Positions 39,849-50,253 of a DNA stretch of 64,000 nt are shown here, piece by piece. The notes under the pieces were generated by a model. It was given only the letters and a program-made list of their open reading frames with translations. It ran no database searches and was not told the origin of the DNA. Source of the stretch: Notospermus geniculatus (Eukaryota; Nemertea; Pilidiophora; Heteronemertea; Lineidae); NCBI GenBank assembly GCA_002633025.1, contig NMRB01000117.1, positions 62,001 through 126,000 on the forward strand. Direction: 5' to 3'. Every line of letters starts with the position of its first letter. Position 1 is the stretch's first letter. The position numbers and the translations under genes were made by a program.

Positions 39849-40251
39849 GAGACCTTAAGATCCGTCACGTCCCCGTCCTCGTCGCGGGCAAACAACGTCA
39901 CGGCGTCATGCACTCCTGATTCCTGAACACAGAACAGTTTTTGGGGCATCAATAAAACCATCGATTGTCGTGAATCTGTTCAAAGATTGAGTAAATAAAC
40001 GTGTTGTCCGCACGCTGGGAGACTTTAAGCAAAAGTATATGCCTTAAATATACCCGAAATTCGATAGTAAACTGGTCAAAATTCACGACGGAGAGTTGGA
40101 AATTGACTCACGTCGTCAGAGCTTCCACGCCGTATTACAGTCCGCCGTGACGTCGTCCACGCGGGGGAATCCCCACCAATTGATGACGTAGGATGCAGAA
40201 ATGGGATCACGACGGGGACGGGGACGGCGACGTGACAGATCTTAAGGTCCC
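39849..40251. mobile_element. 403-bp CpG-rich terminal inverted-repeat element, TA flanks
   Basis: The left end GAGACCTTAAGATCCGTCAC matches the inverse of the right end, GTGACAGATCTTAAGGTCCC, with TA on both outer sides (39847-39848 and 40252-40253). The terminal repeats extend about 35-40 bp and the interior is strikingly CpG-rich for this window. A non-autonomous element with a TA duplication is likely. Confidence 0.75.
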
Positions 40252-41224
40252 TAGTGCTGTGGCAGTCAGAACTTGATGCAATATTTAAGCAATCGTTACT
40301 TTTAAAGTGGATCCCAATGACACCAACGATTGTCCCATGCCACCAAAAAGATCACACATCCATTCCTTATGCACCATGTGAACCACTTCTACCATTAGTT
40401 TCATCAGCCTCTTTGACCCATCCGTGTTATCAAACACAACCTGTGAAGTTGTTGCTGTATTTGTTTAAGAGGAGGTCTGTTTTGGTTGGAGATTCTTGAG
40501 AGAGATTCTGAAATGGGACGAGACCCTTGGAGACCTGAACCACTATGACAACATGAACTAATTTTATATGAAAATATGCTGAGCAAATGATAATAGGTGA
40601 CCTTTATTCAATTATTTCAAGATAGATTCCAATGATTTGATGTAGAGGAATGACAGTCAAAAATGTTGGCAGACAATGCGTTACAGCATGTGATGGGAAC
40701 TGTCTGCCACTCCACAAAATCCATACTGACTGGTGTACCGATACAGGAAGAAATGTTGGCAAAATGCAACAAAGAATAGCTGCTTCTGTTGCTGCAGCAG
40801 TAATTGTCCAGGGAGGTCCACATGCATGCACTTTTCAGACTCATCTATTATAAACAGGCTAGTTGGCATGCTTCTTCAAAAGAAGAGAAATGGTGAGTTC
40901 CACGGCTTTACAGCTCAATGACACGTAACCTTTATCAACCAGGCAAGATTTGGAATAGGGCTTTCCAGTCACGGAGTTCCAGTCACAGAGTTGTTCTTCA
41001 CACACATCAACCTAATTCCACCAGAAATGCATGTCTGCCCTTGTCAGAAGGCAATTTTCACATCAGAACAATGTCAACATAAGAGTAATTGGAAGTAGAG
41101 TGCCTGCCAGATTACAGGAAAGTCACAGCAACACCAGAGCAGGAGCAAGTAGGATTCAGTGAAGATAGATTAAAACACCAACTAGGGCCTACCACTTTCG
41201 GTATAGGTGTGAAACCTGGGCAGA

Positions 41225-41370
41225 ATCAAATTGGCCTCTTTAATTTTGTTTAGTGAGGACACTTTCCATCATCTGCAAAAGACTTAGACTGCCAAATCTG
41301 ACACTTAAGAGGCCCGCCAGGATTCAAACCCTCGACCACCTGATTACTTGGCCAACTGCCTCAGCAGAAG
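41225..41370 (-). mobile_element. Second tRNA-like SINE family, diverged
   Basis: Read on the minus strand, GCTGAGGCAGTTGGCCAAG leads to a box-B-like GGTTTGAATCC (complement of 41320-41330), followed by a body that includes GATGGAAAGTGTCCTC. The spacing resembles a tRNA-derived SINE head and differs from the three-copy family above. Confidence 0.45.
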
Positions 41371-41439
41371 GGGGTCATCTTGACACCAAAAGTAAACTAT
41401 TCAGCCAGTCATCAAATTTGTAATTTGCTGGTCCATAGG

Positions 41440-41628
41440 AGCAAGTGGTACACTTTGAGGGGACTAAAGGAAGTCATTTATATCAAGTGCCATAGATCAT
41501 GCCTGAATTACCATGGAGAGGTAGACCATTTGACAGATCACAACCCATTTACATATTCCATGATGAGATTTCTAAGACAACGACAGCTTCCTGGGCTCCA
41601 CACCAGCATGCTATTTCTAAAGGTATTT
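41440..41628 (+). pseudogene. Possible Ty3/Gypsy RNase H fragment
   Basis: The translated stretch contains LTDHNPFTYSMMRFLRQRQL, which resembles the conserved TDHxPLxYL...RRQARWL segment of RNase H in Ty3/Gypsy retrotransposon polyproteins, preceded by a region in the position of the LxxLRxxxxYL segment. Integrase, LTRs and the rest of pol are not visible, so this would be a short relic. The match was made by eye from the general family pattern and needs a profile search. Confidence 0.28.
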
Positions 41629-41726
41629 TAACCCTTTTGGTAGATTTTATGGGCATTCACTTGTCATGCAGGCGTTACAAACCCAGGCTCGAGATAACCC
41701 CTGAAAAGTGTCTTCTGACTGTATTA

Positions 41727-41901
41727 CCCCCCCCCCCCCTCCCCAAAGCATAGAAAGGACCATTGGAATTTGGAAATCTGGTTCACCAATACATTAAGGA
41801 CCCTTGAAAAATGATGTGGGACCCATAAAACCCCAATTTTTGAGAGGCCCATTGGGATCCCTGCAAACTAATGCCCAGACCCTCAGACTAGGGGGGGGGG
41901 G
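41727..41901. repeat. Complementary C13 and G11 tracts about 150 bp apart
   Basis: TTAC followed by 13 C (41727-41739) and 11 G followed by TTAC (41891-41901) lie in inverted relation. Confidence 0.8.
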
Positions 41902-42408
41902 TTACTGTAGTAGTCCCTCTTTTAGCTTATTTTGTGAATGTTTTGTAAGGACTGATTACCGGTATGTAATACAAGGGAAGTATATGCTGTAATCAGAAAA
42001 TGTGGGGTAAGTTTGTACTTATATTGTTGATATTTGTGTGAAATTATGGGATTTGAAGTCTGTTCAACAGCAGACTTCAGTCACCAAACATCCACTACCG
42101 CTTTTTTGCATGATACTGAAAACTGACCACCTTATATTATGCGGCATAATTCATTGATTCAGTGCCAGCCATTGAACACTAGTGACGAAGTAAATGCCAT
42201 CATTGAATGATAAAAATTACAAAGACCGTCAACACAACCACATCAATGCCGTATTGAAAATCGATTTGATAGGTGATCATTTCAAGTGGTAAATAAAAGA
42301 GGTTAGGGTGAAGTGGTGTCAACAGTGTCATTACAATTGATGGAAGATAAAAGGACTTGGTATGACAGTTTCACTAAATGGACAACAAAGAGAAATCAAA
42401 AGAAATAC

Positions 42409-42672
42409 TGACGGACAGACATGACGGAACAACGGAAGATATAGCTGAGATACAAGTACATACGTAAACGTGGTGCCACGAGAAAGCCGAGCACAAATCT
42501 GAGGTCATATAAATAACATCAGATGGTACCCTCTCTGGCCAAAGAAAATATTGATGGACAGACATGATGGAACAACAGAAGATATATCGCTGAGATATAA
42601 AGCGTGGTGTCACGAGAAAGCCGAGCACAAACTTGAGGTCATATCAGTAACATCAGATGGTACCCTCTCTAG
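42409..42672. repeat. Two-copy tandem duplication, about 130 bp unit
   Basis: GACAGACATGA.GGAACAAC, CACGAGAAAGCCGAGCACAA and ACATCAGATGGTACCCTCTC occur once in each copy in the same order, with small indels. Confidence 0.85.
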
Positions 42673-42900
42673 CAACATCATTTAAGGAAGAGAGTATAAA
42701 TGCAACCCATGAATGGTATACATGTATATACTACTTCATATGTAAGGCATTTCATGTACACATCATACTTCACACAATTTCATACATTTTTCTGTCGCGT
42801 AATGTCACGCACACATCATATCCTTCCTAAGCTACTCAACGCAATCTCCAGTTGCCTAGATACAACAACTAACCGAACGAACGAACACACAATCACCTAC

Positions 42901-43101
42901 CTTAAAACCAGCAACCGGCGTTGTCCATGACGGACTCAGACTCATAGGATCCAGAGTTGGACTCACTGTAAAACTCGAAGGACTCATGCTCAAGGTTGGA
43001 GGATAAGTCGCTATGTTATGCGCCAGCGTCGCAGGGGTGCCGATATTCATTGGGGTGTAATACTGGGGGAACCCCGGAGGGAGGGACAGCATCATCTCCA
43101 T
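42901..43101 (-). CDS. Candidate first coding exon, Pro/Ser/Thr-rich N-terminus, product unknown
   Basis: Sixty-seven codons run from an ATG at 43101 (context ACGATGG: A at -3, G at +4) to a strong 5' splice site, TTTTAAG|GTAGGT, at 42901/42900, ending in phase 0. The peptide begins MEMMLSLPPGFPQYY and stays rich in Pro, Ser, Thr and Met (for example TLSMSPSSFTVSP), with no hydrophobic signal peptide, Cys pairs or charged helix. Such low-complexity N-termini are common in transcription factors and RNA-binding proteins, but I recognise no family. The open frame also extends eight codons upstream without an ATG. An alternative reading is an internal exon with its acceptor at ...GATGGAG|ATGATG, which would also be phase 0 and could follow the exon at 48011-48032. 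Later exons should lie below 42900, but none is convincing. Confidence 0.5.
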
Positions 43102-43560
43102 CGTGAAATGCGGTAAGAAATCCAATAATGATGATTAGAGATTTCCCCAGATATCAAACGACACGCGACAACGTCCGACGTTAGAGTTGGTATGACTGTG
43201 AGTATCTTTCCGAAGCAGACGTCTACCCATGTTGTCCTTGTGTATAATGTAAATAGTCCACCATGTGGAAAAGATACCCATTCAGTATTACCCCAATTAG
43301 GAGTGGAGTGTATGCCGAGACATAGTCGACTTCAAGTACTCCCGAGAGCTCGGCATGTCACCCTTGGATGACCCAAACTTCACGGTATTCTTCCACGTGC
43401 TGTCGTCGTCGCTACTCCCTTGTATCCTACGGTTACCACAAGATGACATTGAGAGTTCATGTCTTATAATTTTACATCATGCTTTACGCTCGGTGAAAGC
43501 GGGGAGGATACAGTGGAGTAGAATCTGTGTGCACTTATCTGAGGACATCGTGAGCTCGTG
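43102..43560 (-). promoter_or_regulatory. Possible promoter/5' leader of the 43.1-kb start exon
   Basis: This stretch lies directly upstream of the ATG at 43101 and has clearly more CpG dinucleotides than its surroundings, for example clusters near 43150-43180 and 43395-43420. An E-box CACGTG lies near 43395. No TATA box sits at a convincing distance, and short upstream ATG frames are present on the minus strand. The call rests on position and composition only. Confidence 0.28.
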
Positions 43561-45266
43561 AGGAGAAATCTATACGTTTTAAGTTTAAAAGCTTGTAGAT
43601 ATAAAAGGTTTACCTTCCACTTGCGAATCATTTCATAATGTGATTTCAAAGTAACATACGAATGGCTCCCACAGAGAATCAGACAAGTGGCAAAGCAAAC
43701 TCAGAATTCTGCATCTCCAACTTTTTGCCATCACTAGAAGAGTGAGTTGGAGGATGACTATGGGGAACCATATTGATTTTAGTTATTAGGCATTATCGGT
43801 ATTGCATCATCGACTGTCTCTGGTGTCACCTTAACCCTTTCAAATAAGGCAACTTTCAAGTAAATGCATCTCAGCAATGCATCTCAGCAATTTGCAGTGT
43901 CTTGGGGTAAGAAAGAATGGTGCGACCTTATGATATCTACATGGAGATCCTCAAGGGTGGATAATGTATCTAAACCATTGCATCCTTGTGAGACATGGTT
44001 AAGTCAACATCAAAACTGGACCCATCCATAAGACCTGTGACACCTATTGAACAAAAAGAACAATGAAGAGGCAGCGGGAGGGACATTTGTATCCTGACAA
44101 ATCTTGACCTTAGAGGGTGCTGATGAAAACCTCCAGACATGCACCCTTGGATCCAAGGAGAATTTGACATCTTTGGACTAAATTGTTGTGGGACTAAATC
44201 CATTACTTTGGTGGAGCTAACTTATCATTGACTTGAACTCAAACAGCAGTCGATTATATGTTTGTTTTCAGATGGAACTAAGGAGATTCATCAAGAAGGA
44301 TTCAAGCAATGATGAATTATTTAGATGGGACTGCATGGGACTTCATACATCCCTGCACAAGAGATATGATTGCCATCCCCTTGGGATACTCTGAAATCAA
44401 CAGAGAGGACTCCTCTTGAGCATACCTCTCTCATTAACTGATATCAGCCGTTCACTAATGAAATGATACTTGTATTAATACAGTCAGGAAAGACAAAATG
44501 CTAATTGGACCAGATGGAGGGCCATCATGGCGATGGTGTTTACCATCAATAGAATGGAAGCCGAACGTTCTAAATGGATGTAGATCATGTAAACTGTGGC
44601 AGAAATCTTGAGTCGAGGACAGTAGGTGAAAGGTGTACCGGTACATGAAAAACTGTCAGTTTGCACAAATCCTGCAGAACGAAAATGCCAAATACAGCTG
44701 AGAACAAGCCAAAATGTGGGAGGTATGTACCTTTCAACTGCCTACTATCAGCATTGAATATATCTGGTGACTAGTTGAAATGGAAAATTCTTTGAAGAGT
44801 GGAAAGTGAAGAGGAACGCTTCTTTACAAATGATTAGTACGCCAAGATGAGTAGAAAAGCTGGCAAGAAGTTTCAATTACAAGACCATGATGAGCTTGAG
44901 TGAGGACACCTGTTTCAGAGTGTAGATAGCACCTGAGCAGGTTGATTCCAGCCAACAGATCTGCAGCGCACTTGCAGACAGGTGCACACACAAGTGCCTA
45001 CTCCACAACAAGAGTTGAGTGAGTTGCTCAATCATGAGGATGGTAGAGGAATAAGTGAGAGAAAGAGTGTATCACATTTGAATCAAATTTGGCCCGAAAT
45101 GTGCCAGTCACTGATGAGAGGGATCATTTTGCAGGCTTGAAATCCTGGTACGCCTCCTCTCATGGACAGTATTTCCTGTAAGGACACCAAGGCTCCGTCC
45201 CAACTTGGTCATTTTATGATCAGGAACCCTCTCAAGGACAGCTCTGTCAGTCTCCCAAAAGTATCA
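43561..45266. other. Mostly unannotated
   Basis: A minus-strand open stretch near 43613-43690 ends in GTGGAAG|GTAAAC (KSHYEMIRKWK) and could be a further alternative 5' exon, but the donor is only fair and no start or strong acceptor is seen. Repeated CTCAAGGACA/CTCATGGACA phrases near 45165-45245 look like an old dispersed repeat. Confidence 0.35.
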
Positions 45267-45270
45267 TTAA

Positions 45271-45395
45271 AGGGCCACTAGAGGCAGGTCCCAATGTCAA
45301 AATTTGGACTCAATATTCATTGTTTCTCAGTTGTGGCGCCACCTGTGATCTAGCTGCTGTACTAGTAGCCTTTAGCAAGCTGCTTTAGGGTCCCT
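45271..45395. mobile_element. 125-bp inverted-repeat element flanked by TTAA
   Basis: The left end AGGGCC and right end GGGTCCCT are inverse-like. TTAA flanks at 45267-45270 and 45396-45399. Only short terminal similarity is visible, so it is an old or degenerate MITE. Confidence 0.5.
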
Positions 45396-46269
45396 TTAAG
45401 AGCGAGATTCTGTATCAATCAAATGGACCTTACAGTTCCCTGTCAAGGATGCTGTGAGTTAGTCCTGCAACAAAAGCTGGGCTGTCATAGCTAAAATATT
45501 GTCCGTGGAGACATTGGCAGGCCACAACAATTTACGCTGTCGAATATAGATTTTGTAGTAGAACATGCATTATTCATATAAGACACCCCAATAGAATACT
45601 GTTTTGTCAAAATGTGTCTTCAGGAATCTAATGGGGCGAGCAATAATAGCAATGGTTCGTGTTTATCAAATATTGACAATGACATCAACAGGTCTATTGT
45701 GAGACAACTTGCTTAGTTTATCACGACATACTGCGATATTATGGCAATGCTTGATTAAATTGTCTTGGTCACAATGGACAATCATAGGTGGTGAATATGT
45801 GACATGGAAAGGGACAAAAGGATAAATGGAGGGTGTGACGTTCTATTAAGGTCTAATCAAGTCTGGTCCACTATCATGTAAGCTAGGTCTGCTGTCTGAT
45901 TTTGTGAACTGCTCTCAGGACATGCCCATCACAGTTGGTCTTCTCCAAAGATTCATAGCCTCTTGACTATGTTCAGAAGATCTTTTTTTAAGTCTTTAAT
46001 ATTTCAAGTGATGTTGAATCCATGTGATGCTCAATATCTGTTGACCAATGTAGCCAAACACTCCTTGGAGAAAAGGCACTTTCAGGAACTCTGAACTATT
46101 TTGAAAAGGTTCTGTCCAACATTGGCACAAAAGTTCTGTCCAACCCCAAAACTTAAATTCCAACAAAGACTGCTTTAATTGTTCAATTTGGTTCATCAAA
46201 GCAAATTTACCAATGTTTCACTTCTCTCATGTAGGCCTTATAGTGCTGTCTGCTTCTGTCCACACAAAC

Positions 46270-46609
46270 TCACTTTGCACCTAAAGTAGGATCAGAGGGA
46301 ATTTCAAATTCCATGAAAGCTATATCGCATAGAGCAGGAATCAATATTGCTTTCTTACAAAACACCATCATTGACATTTCATTCAGTTGAAGATGATTCA
46401 CTGCTATTCCCTGTTTGACAGCTAAGTGGAACTGATGGACAGCAAACATCTGCACTGATTCCTGGATCTGAAATCAATATTGACCCAGGGCGGACGGTAA
46501 AATTTATAGGAAAACAGTTGACAGACAAAAAATGTTCTGCCGGCGATCTCATCCATGTTGACACATAACGGTCTGATGCTGCTGCTAAGTCATCTAAAGA
46601 AACAGTCAT
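46270..46609 (-). pseudogene. Possible decayed coding frame, two overlapping reading frames
   Basis: Two minus-strand open frames overlap near 46400-46450. The first (76 codons from 46609) begins MTVSLDDLAAASDRYVSTWM. The second (61 codons, ending at 46270) contains AVHQFHLAVKQGIAVNH. Both look protein-like in composition, and a single frameshift in the overlap would join them, as in a decaying transposon or retrogene. No family is recognised. Plus-strand frames are also partly open here, which weakens the case. Confidence 0.22.
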
Positions 46610-46676
46610 CCACCTTTCACCATGATTGCTACATCACATGCAGTAATGACACTATTGAGTTCTATCTTGAGTTCTT

Positions 46677-46853
46677 CTACTTGTGCAATACGCAGAAAGA
46701 TTGTGAACCAGGAGGTACTTCCATGATATGACCCCAAACACCAGGGTTTTCCTTCTCTGGGGACCTGCTCCGATCTTCAGTACTGTTCAGGTCCAGCCCC
46801 ATCTTTACATACCAAGTCCTATGGCCACTTTGCCTGTTGACTACACTCTCTTC
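46677..46853 (-). CDS. Weak candidate coding segment ending in a stop
   Basis: The minus strand has 58 open codons ending in TAG at 46677, with an internal ATG at 46802. The residues after that ATG (MGLDLNSTEDRSRSPEKENP) are hydrophilic and charged. Upstream is a pyrimidine-rich acceptor-like tract (CTCCTCCCTTTCTTAAG), but the first AG gives a phase that does not fit the 48.0-kb exon, so it cannot simply be appended to the gene model. It could be a terminal exon of another isoform, a decayed gene piece or chance. Confidence 0.2.
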   Translation of the reverse strand, partial: EESVVNRQSGHRTWYVKMGLDLNSTEDRSRSPEKENPGVWGHIMEVPPGSQSFCVLHK

Positions 46854-47499
46854 TTAAGAAAGGGAGGAGTGATTGGAACGCTTCTCGGGGCAAGATGGGT
46901 CAGCCCAACTGCTGCAACCGGTCTTGGTCATTGCTGCTTGTAAAGGAGCTGATGTATTTCAATGATCCTTTTCAACTGCAGCCCAAAAGTCCTGCCCAAA
47001 TATATGGTCTCATTGACATGTACATGTACATGTAAAGGTAGACTTTTTCATGCTTTTTTCACCTCCTCTCTTCAGTACACCTCAAAATACTCCTCATGTC
47101 AACAGTCCCTTTCATCTTGCCATCAGTCTAATGTAGCGACCTGTCTTCAAAAGGGTTAAGCGGAGTAACTGTCAACCAAAAGCCGGTTTCCAAGATCATG
47201 TTTATTGAAAAACATTTCAGGCAATACCCGAGGAACAGCAGAACATTACACTAATTATTCCTACAGAATGTAATCCCGAAAAGCATTAGCGGCAGAATAA
47301 ACTGCGCACACTAAAAGCCACGCGATCTTCTCTACGTGACTTACTGGCAATGTGGAGGCATGTCACTTTGATGATCATGTCCCGTTAATGACGCGGATGG
47401 AGAGAGACCATGTTCGTGTTGTGGCTGAGACCACTGACTGTGATCAGTGCAGCAGAAATAGATTGCTCTGATGCTAGTTTTAGAATCACAAGACAACAC

Positions 47500-47690
47500 T
47501 GACAACTTTTTTTACATGGGCTTTTTCGCGGAGAACCAATACAATGGAGCCTCTCTATCACAGACACCTTTTGGACTGAGTAATGCTGTCCTGGAGTGAG
47601 GGGTGTCCTGGTTACGGAGGTCAAAATGAATGGAAATGACCAACGTGGGACTTAACTTGTGTCCTTGATAGAGAGGTGTCGGCAAATTAT
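47500..47690. repeat. Old dispersed repeat of TCTCTATCACAGACACC type
   Basis: The stretch contains CCTCTCTATCACAGACACC, GTCCTGGTTACGGAGGTC and later CCTTGATAGAGAGGTGTC, which are inverse and direct variants of one phrase. Similar phrases are common interspersed repeats in several invertebrates (recalled, not checked). Confidence 0.4.
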
Positions 47691-47697
47691 GCCTCCA

Positions 47698-47927
47698 TCA
47701 CACTGAGCTAGTTCTCAGTACGTTCTTGCAAATGTTGCCGAACGGGCTCCAACTGTGTGCGAATGGAGTGGACGTAGTGGCAACCTTTTACGTTCTTTTT
47801 ACGAACTTCATGGACGGGCTCAGACGGGAAGGGTGCTCCAGCACTTCGAAGCATTATTTGGCCAACATTACACGTTCTAGCCCATTTTAGGACGGGACAG
47901 GACGTTTTGAGAACTACTTCAGTGTGA
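47698..47927. mobile_element. 230-bp terminal inverted-repeat element
   Basis: TCACACTGAGCTAGTTCTCA at the left matches the inverse of the right end, TGAGAACTACTTCAGTGTGA. The interior has ACGTTCTT/AAGAACG and GGACGGGC words, and there is no open frame of note. Confidence 0.65.
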
Positions 47928-48010
47928 CAGTACCTTTACAAGGAAGTTCCACTCTCCACTATGCATATATTCTAGAGAAACAGAGTCAAAAAGTGAAAGA
48001 TTTGACTTAC

Positions 48011-48032
48011 CTTCATTCCTACTGAAACCTCT
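48011..48032 (-). CDS. Candidate 22-nt microexon (or 3' part of an alternative first exon)
   Basis: On the minus strand a clean polypyrimidine acceptor (TCCTGTATTTTTCAG) is followed by 22 nt and a near-perfect donor, AATGAAG|GTAAGT. Following the frame of the 60-nt exon at 55293-55352, its first base completes a Thr codon and the rest reads EVSVGMK, ending in phase 0. The same bases can be read differently. An ATG about 46 nt upstream, in good context (GCCATGT), opens MSSPISPVFFREVSVGMK without splicing, with a CpG-richer stretch behind it. That would make this an alternative first coding exon ending in the same phase as the exon at 42901-43101. Which reading is used cannot be decided here. 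At 22 nt it would be unusually short but within the known range of metazoan microexons. Confidence 0.42.
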
Positions 48033-48260
48033 CTGAAAAATACAGGAGAAATAGGTGAAGACATGGCAGCAGGGTTTATCAATAATCCACCTCCAACCTC
48101 TGTACGTGACCCTCGATCTATCTAAAGTACGCTTTAGCACACGAGGCCCGAGGTGTGTCACAGGAAACGGAAGTAGCTATCTCGTTAAGTCTCTACTTGT
48201 GACGAGACCCTGAGCGAAAGGAGAAAATTCCTGGTCTCCGGTTGTACCAGCGTCAGCAGC
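48033..48260 (-). promoter_or_regulatory. CpG-richer stretch with ETS-like motifs, possible alternative promoter
   Basis: Behind the 48.0-kb exon candidate lies a stretch with many CpGs and, on the minus strand, ACTTCCG and TTTCCTG next to each other near 48160-48175, which resemble ETS-factor sites. An ATG in good context lies at its exon-proximal edge. A promoter for an alternative first exon is plausible, but transcription-start data would be needed. Confidence 0.25.
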
Positions 48261-49256
48261 AATTACATTCAGCTTATTACTGTCAAGCTGATTACAAAAT
48301 AGCCTCGTGTTGTATAAGGCGCTAGGCGAGGTCTGGAAATCTGAAGACTCAAACGAAGGCTTTTTTCTGTAAACAGCAAATTCATATTTGCTTACTGCTG
48401 CAAAAACTATTGAGATGCACTTACACTAACCTCATTCAACGATACAATAGAAAACTTCTTTCAACAACACTTGACCAATATTAGTAGCATCATCAAAAAT
48501 TGTGGTAAGACTGAATCATTGGGAATCAGTGATCAAGAGGAGAATGGGAGTCCTTTACTTTCTTAAAATATTGTGTGATATTTACAAATGCTTGGATATC
48601 AGGTCAAGCAGAATGGTAAGTACCAACGCATTTGAACAATGTGACGAAAGTTACAATTTCCATGGTTTCTTCATAGAAAAGAACTGCTAAGTTCAACAGG
48701 TTACCATGCCAAGTTCTCAACAGTACCAAACAAGCCGAGATGTAAACATATCAGTTCCCATCACAAGCGATGCATTTTAACTCCTTTGTAGCTAAGGACA
48801 AACAAGAAAAGGAGGATGCATAACATATTCTTCTGTTTAGACTCAGACAGAACTGCCAGCAATGATTCCTCAGTCCTTGGCAGCAACTGCCTGTAACAGC
48901 AAAGTATAGGCCATAGCTCAGGAATCAACGCTTTTTTGAAAGCCAATTCCATCCCAAGATGAAGTGCATTTCCCTCATGGAAATTTGTATCACAAATGAA
49001 GCATGAAGATCAAAGAAAGATTGTCACGAACAGGCAAGCAAAAGAAGTGACCTCCACACGGACAGAAGACATTAGGTGAAAGATCATCTTCCTCCCGCAG
49101 GGTTCCATCAAAACCTGGATTCAACCAAAGTGACCTTGTAGCATGTCGCATTCATGTATACAGTTTGCTGATAAAATTTCCGGGTTTTAGCTCAGCTATC
49201 ATTACCCTTAGGCAATCAGGGGCAGCATAACATTGCCGTCACATCAAACATCATGT

Positions 49257-49269
49257 GTGTGTGTGTGTG
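49257..49269. repeat. Short (GT)n microsatellite
   Basis: A simple alternating GT run of about 13 bp. Confidence 0.8.
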
Positions 49270-49608
49270 GAGTAATGATTCTGCAACATGGCAAGTCATC
49301 TCTTGTAAACATGCATCGCTCACGGCTAAAGATAGCAAATGGTAAAATCATGCAGCCCCAATTTATATCCCATCCTTGGAAATACGAATTATAGCCACAG
49401 TTCCCTTATGACAAAACCGCAGATAATCTTCAAAGGCTCTAGTCAACTTAACCCAAGATTACAACTCAAAGGTGAAAGGTTTCTCCCATACTTACCCTCT
49501 GTGGGGCTAAATAAATACAGGTACCCAGCAAATTTATCCAAAGCTTCTCATCAACAAGCAAGTTCTTTCTCTATCTCGACATTACTGTTCCATTACCCTG
49601 ACATTTAG

Positions 49609-50091
49609 ATGGATTTCCTCACCAATCTGCACGAGATTACCCGCTATGGTATAACCACGGGGACGCCAAGTGAGACGAATGATTTATCCCAGCCGTATAA
49701 AAGCATCCAAGTCAATGATTCTTTGGAGACAATTGTTTTATTGTTTGTCGGTATGATAAAACAGTGGGAGCTGACAAACGCAGCATTGGGGAATCAATAT
49801 CTTTATATGATGGTAAACATTGGAGGAAGGAAACAGAGTATGATACAAGCTTTACGTGTTAGGTGTGATGTACATAACAGATGTCCTTATCTTGTATACT
49901 TTTTTGTAAAACCAATCATACCAACCTAAGTTCTACCCTGTTGACTGGAGAAGAAATTGAACTGCAAAACTATGTCAAGAGAGCAGAAAGGAATTGTGAA
50001 GATGTTGCAACATCATCAACAGAAACTGACAACAGTGCAACATCATCAACTGAAGTAAGAGCAACTTCTGATGGGAAATGTAGTCAATAAA
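49609..50091 (+). CDS. Possible 3' coding segment with a poly(A) signal (two frames)
   Basis: Two successive plus-strand open frames overlap at 49881-49929: 49609-49929 (106 codons) and 49881-50090 (69 codons). The second ends with a hydrophilic stretch, TGEEIELQNYVKRAERNCED, followed by Ser/Thr-rich residues. Its stop TAA lies inside AATAAA at 50086-50091, and a T/GT-rich tract follows at about 50108-50120, a layout like a transcript 3' end. An acceptor-like ...CAACCTAAG at about 49929 could separate the two frames. No family is recognised. It may be a short gene, the tail of a mobile element or a chance arrangement. Confidence 0.27.
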
Positions 50092-50253
50092 TTTCTGTTG
50101 AATGTGATGTTTTTTTTGTGCAATGAATGTGATGTTGCACATGCTGCAATGTTAAAATGAAATTTGAAACTCAAATGAGGACTTTTATTGTATTATAAGG
50201 AGGATGAGAACACCTGTTATTGTAGCAAAATCCATAAAATATATGTACCATTT

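Noticed and set aside
39701-39961. 86-codon minus-strand frame that looks coding
   Set aside because: It spans a SINE and the adjacent TA element, so it is a chimera of two repeats.
40604-40853. Cluster of four open frames, one containing DGNCL as in OTU proteases
   Set aside because: Only the four- to five-residue match is present. No His or following OTU motifs are seen, and both strands are open.
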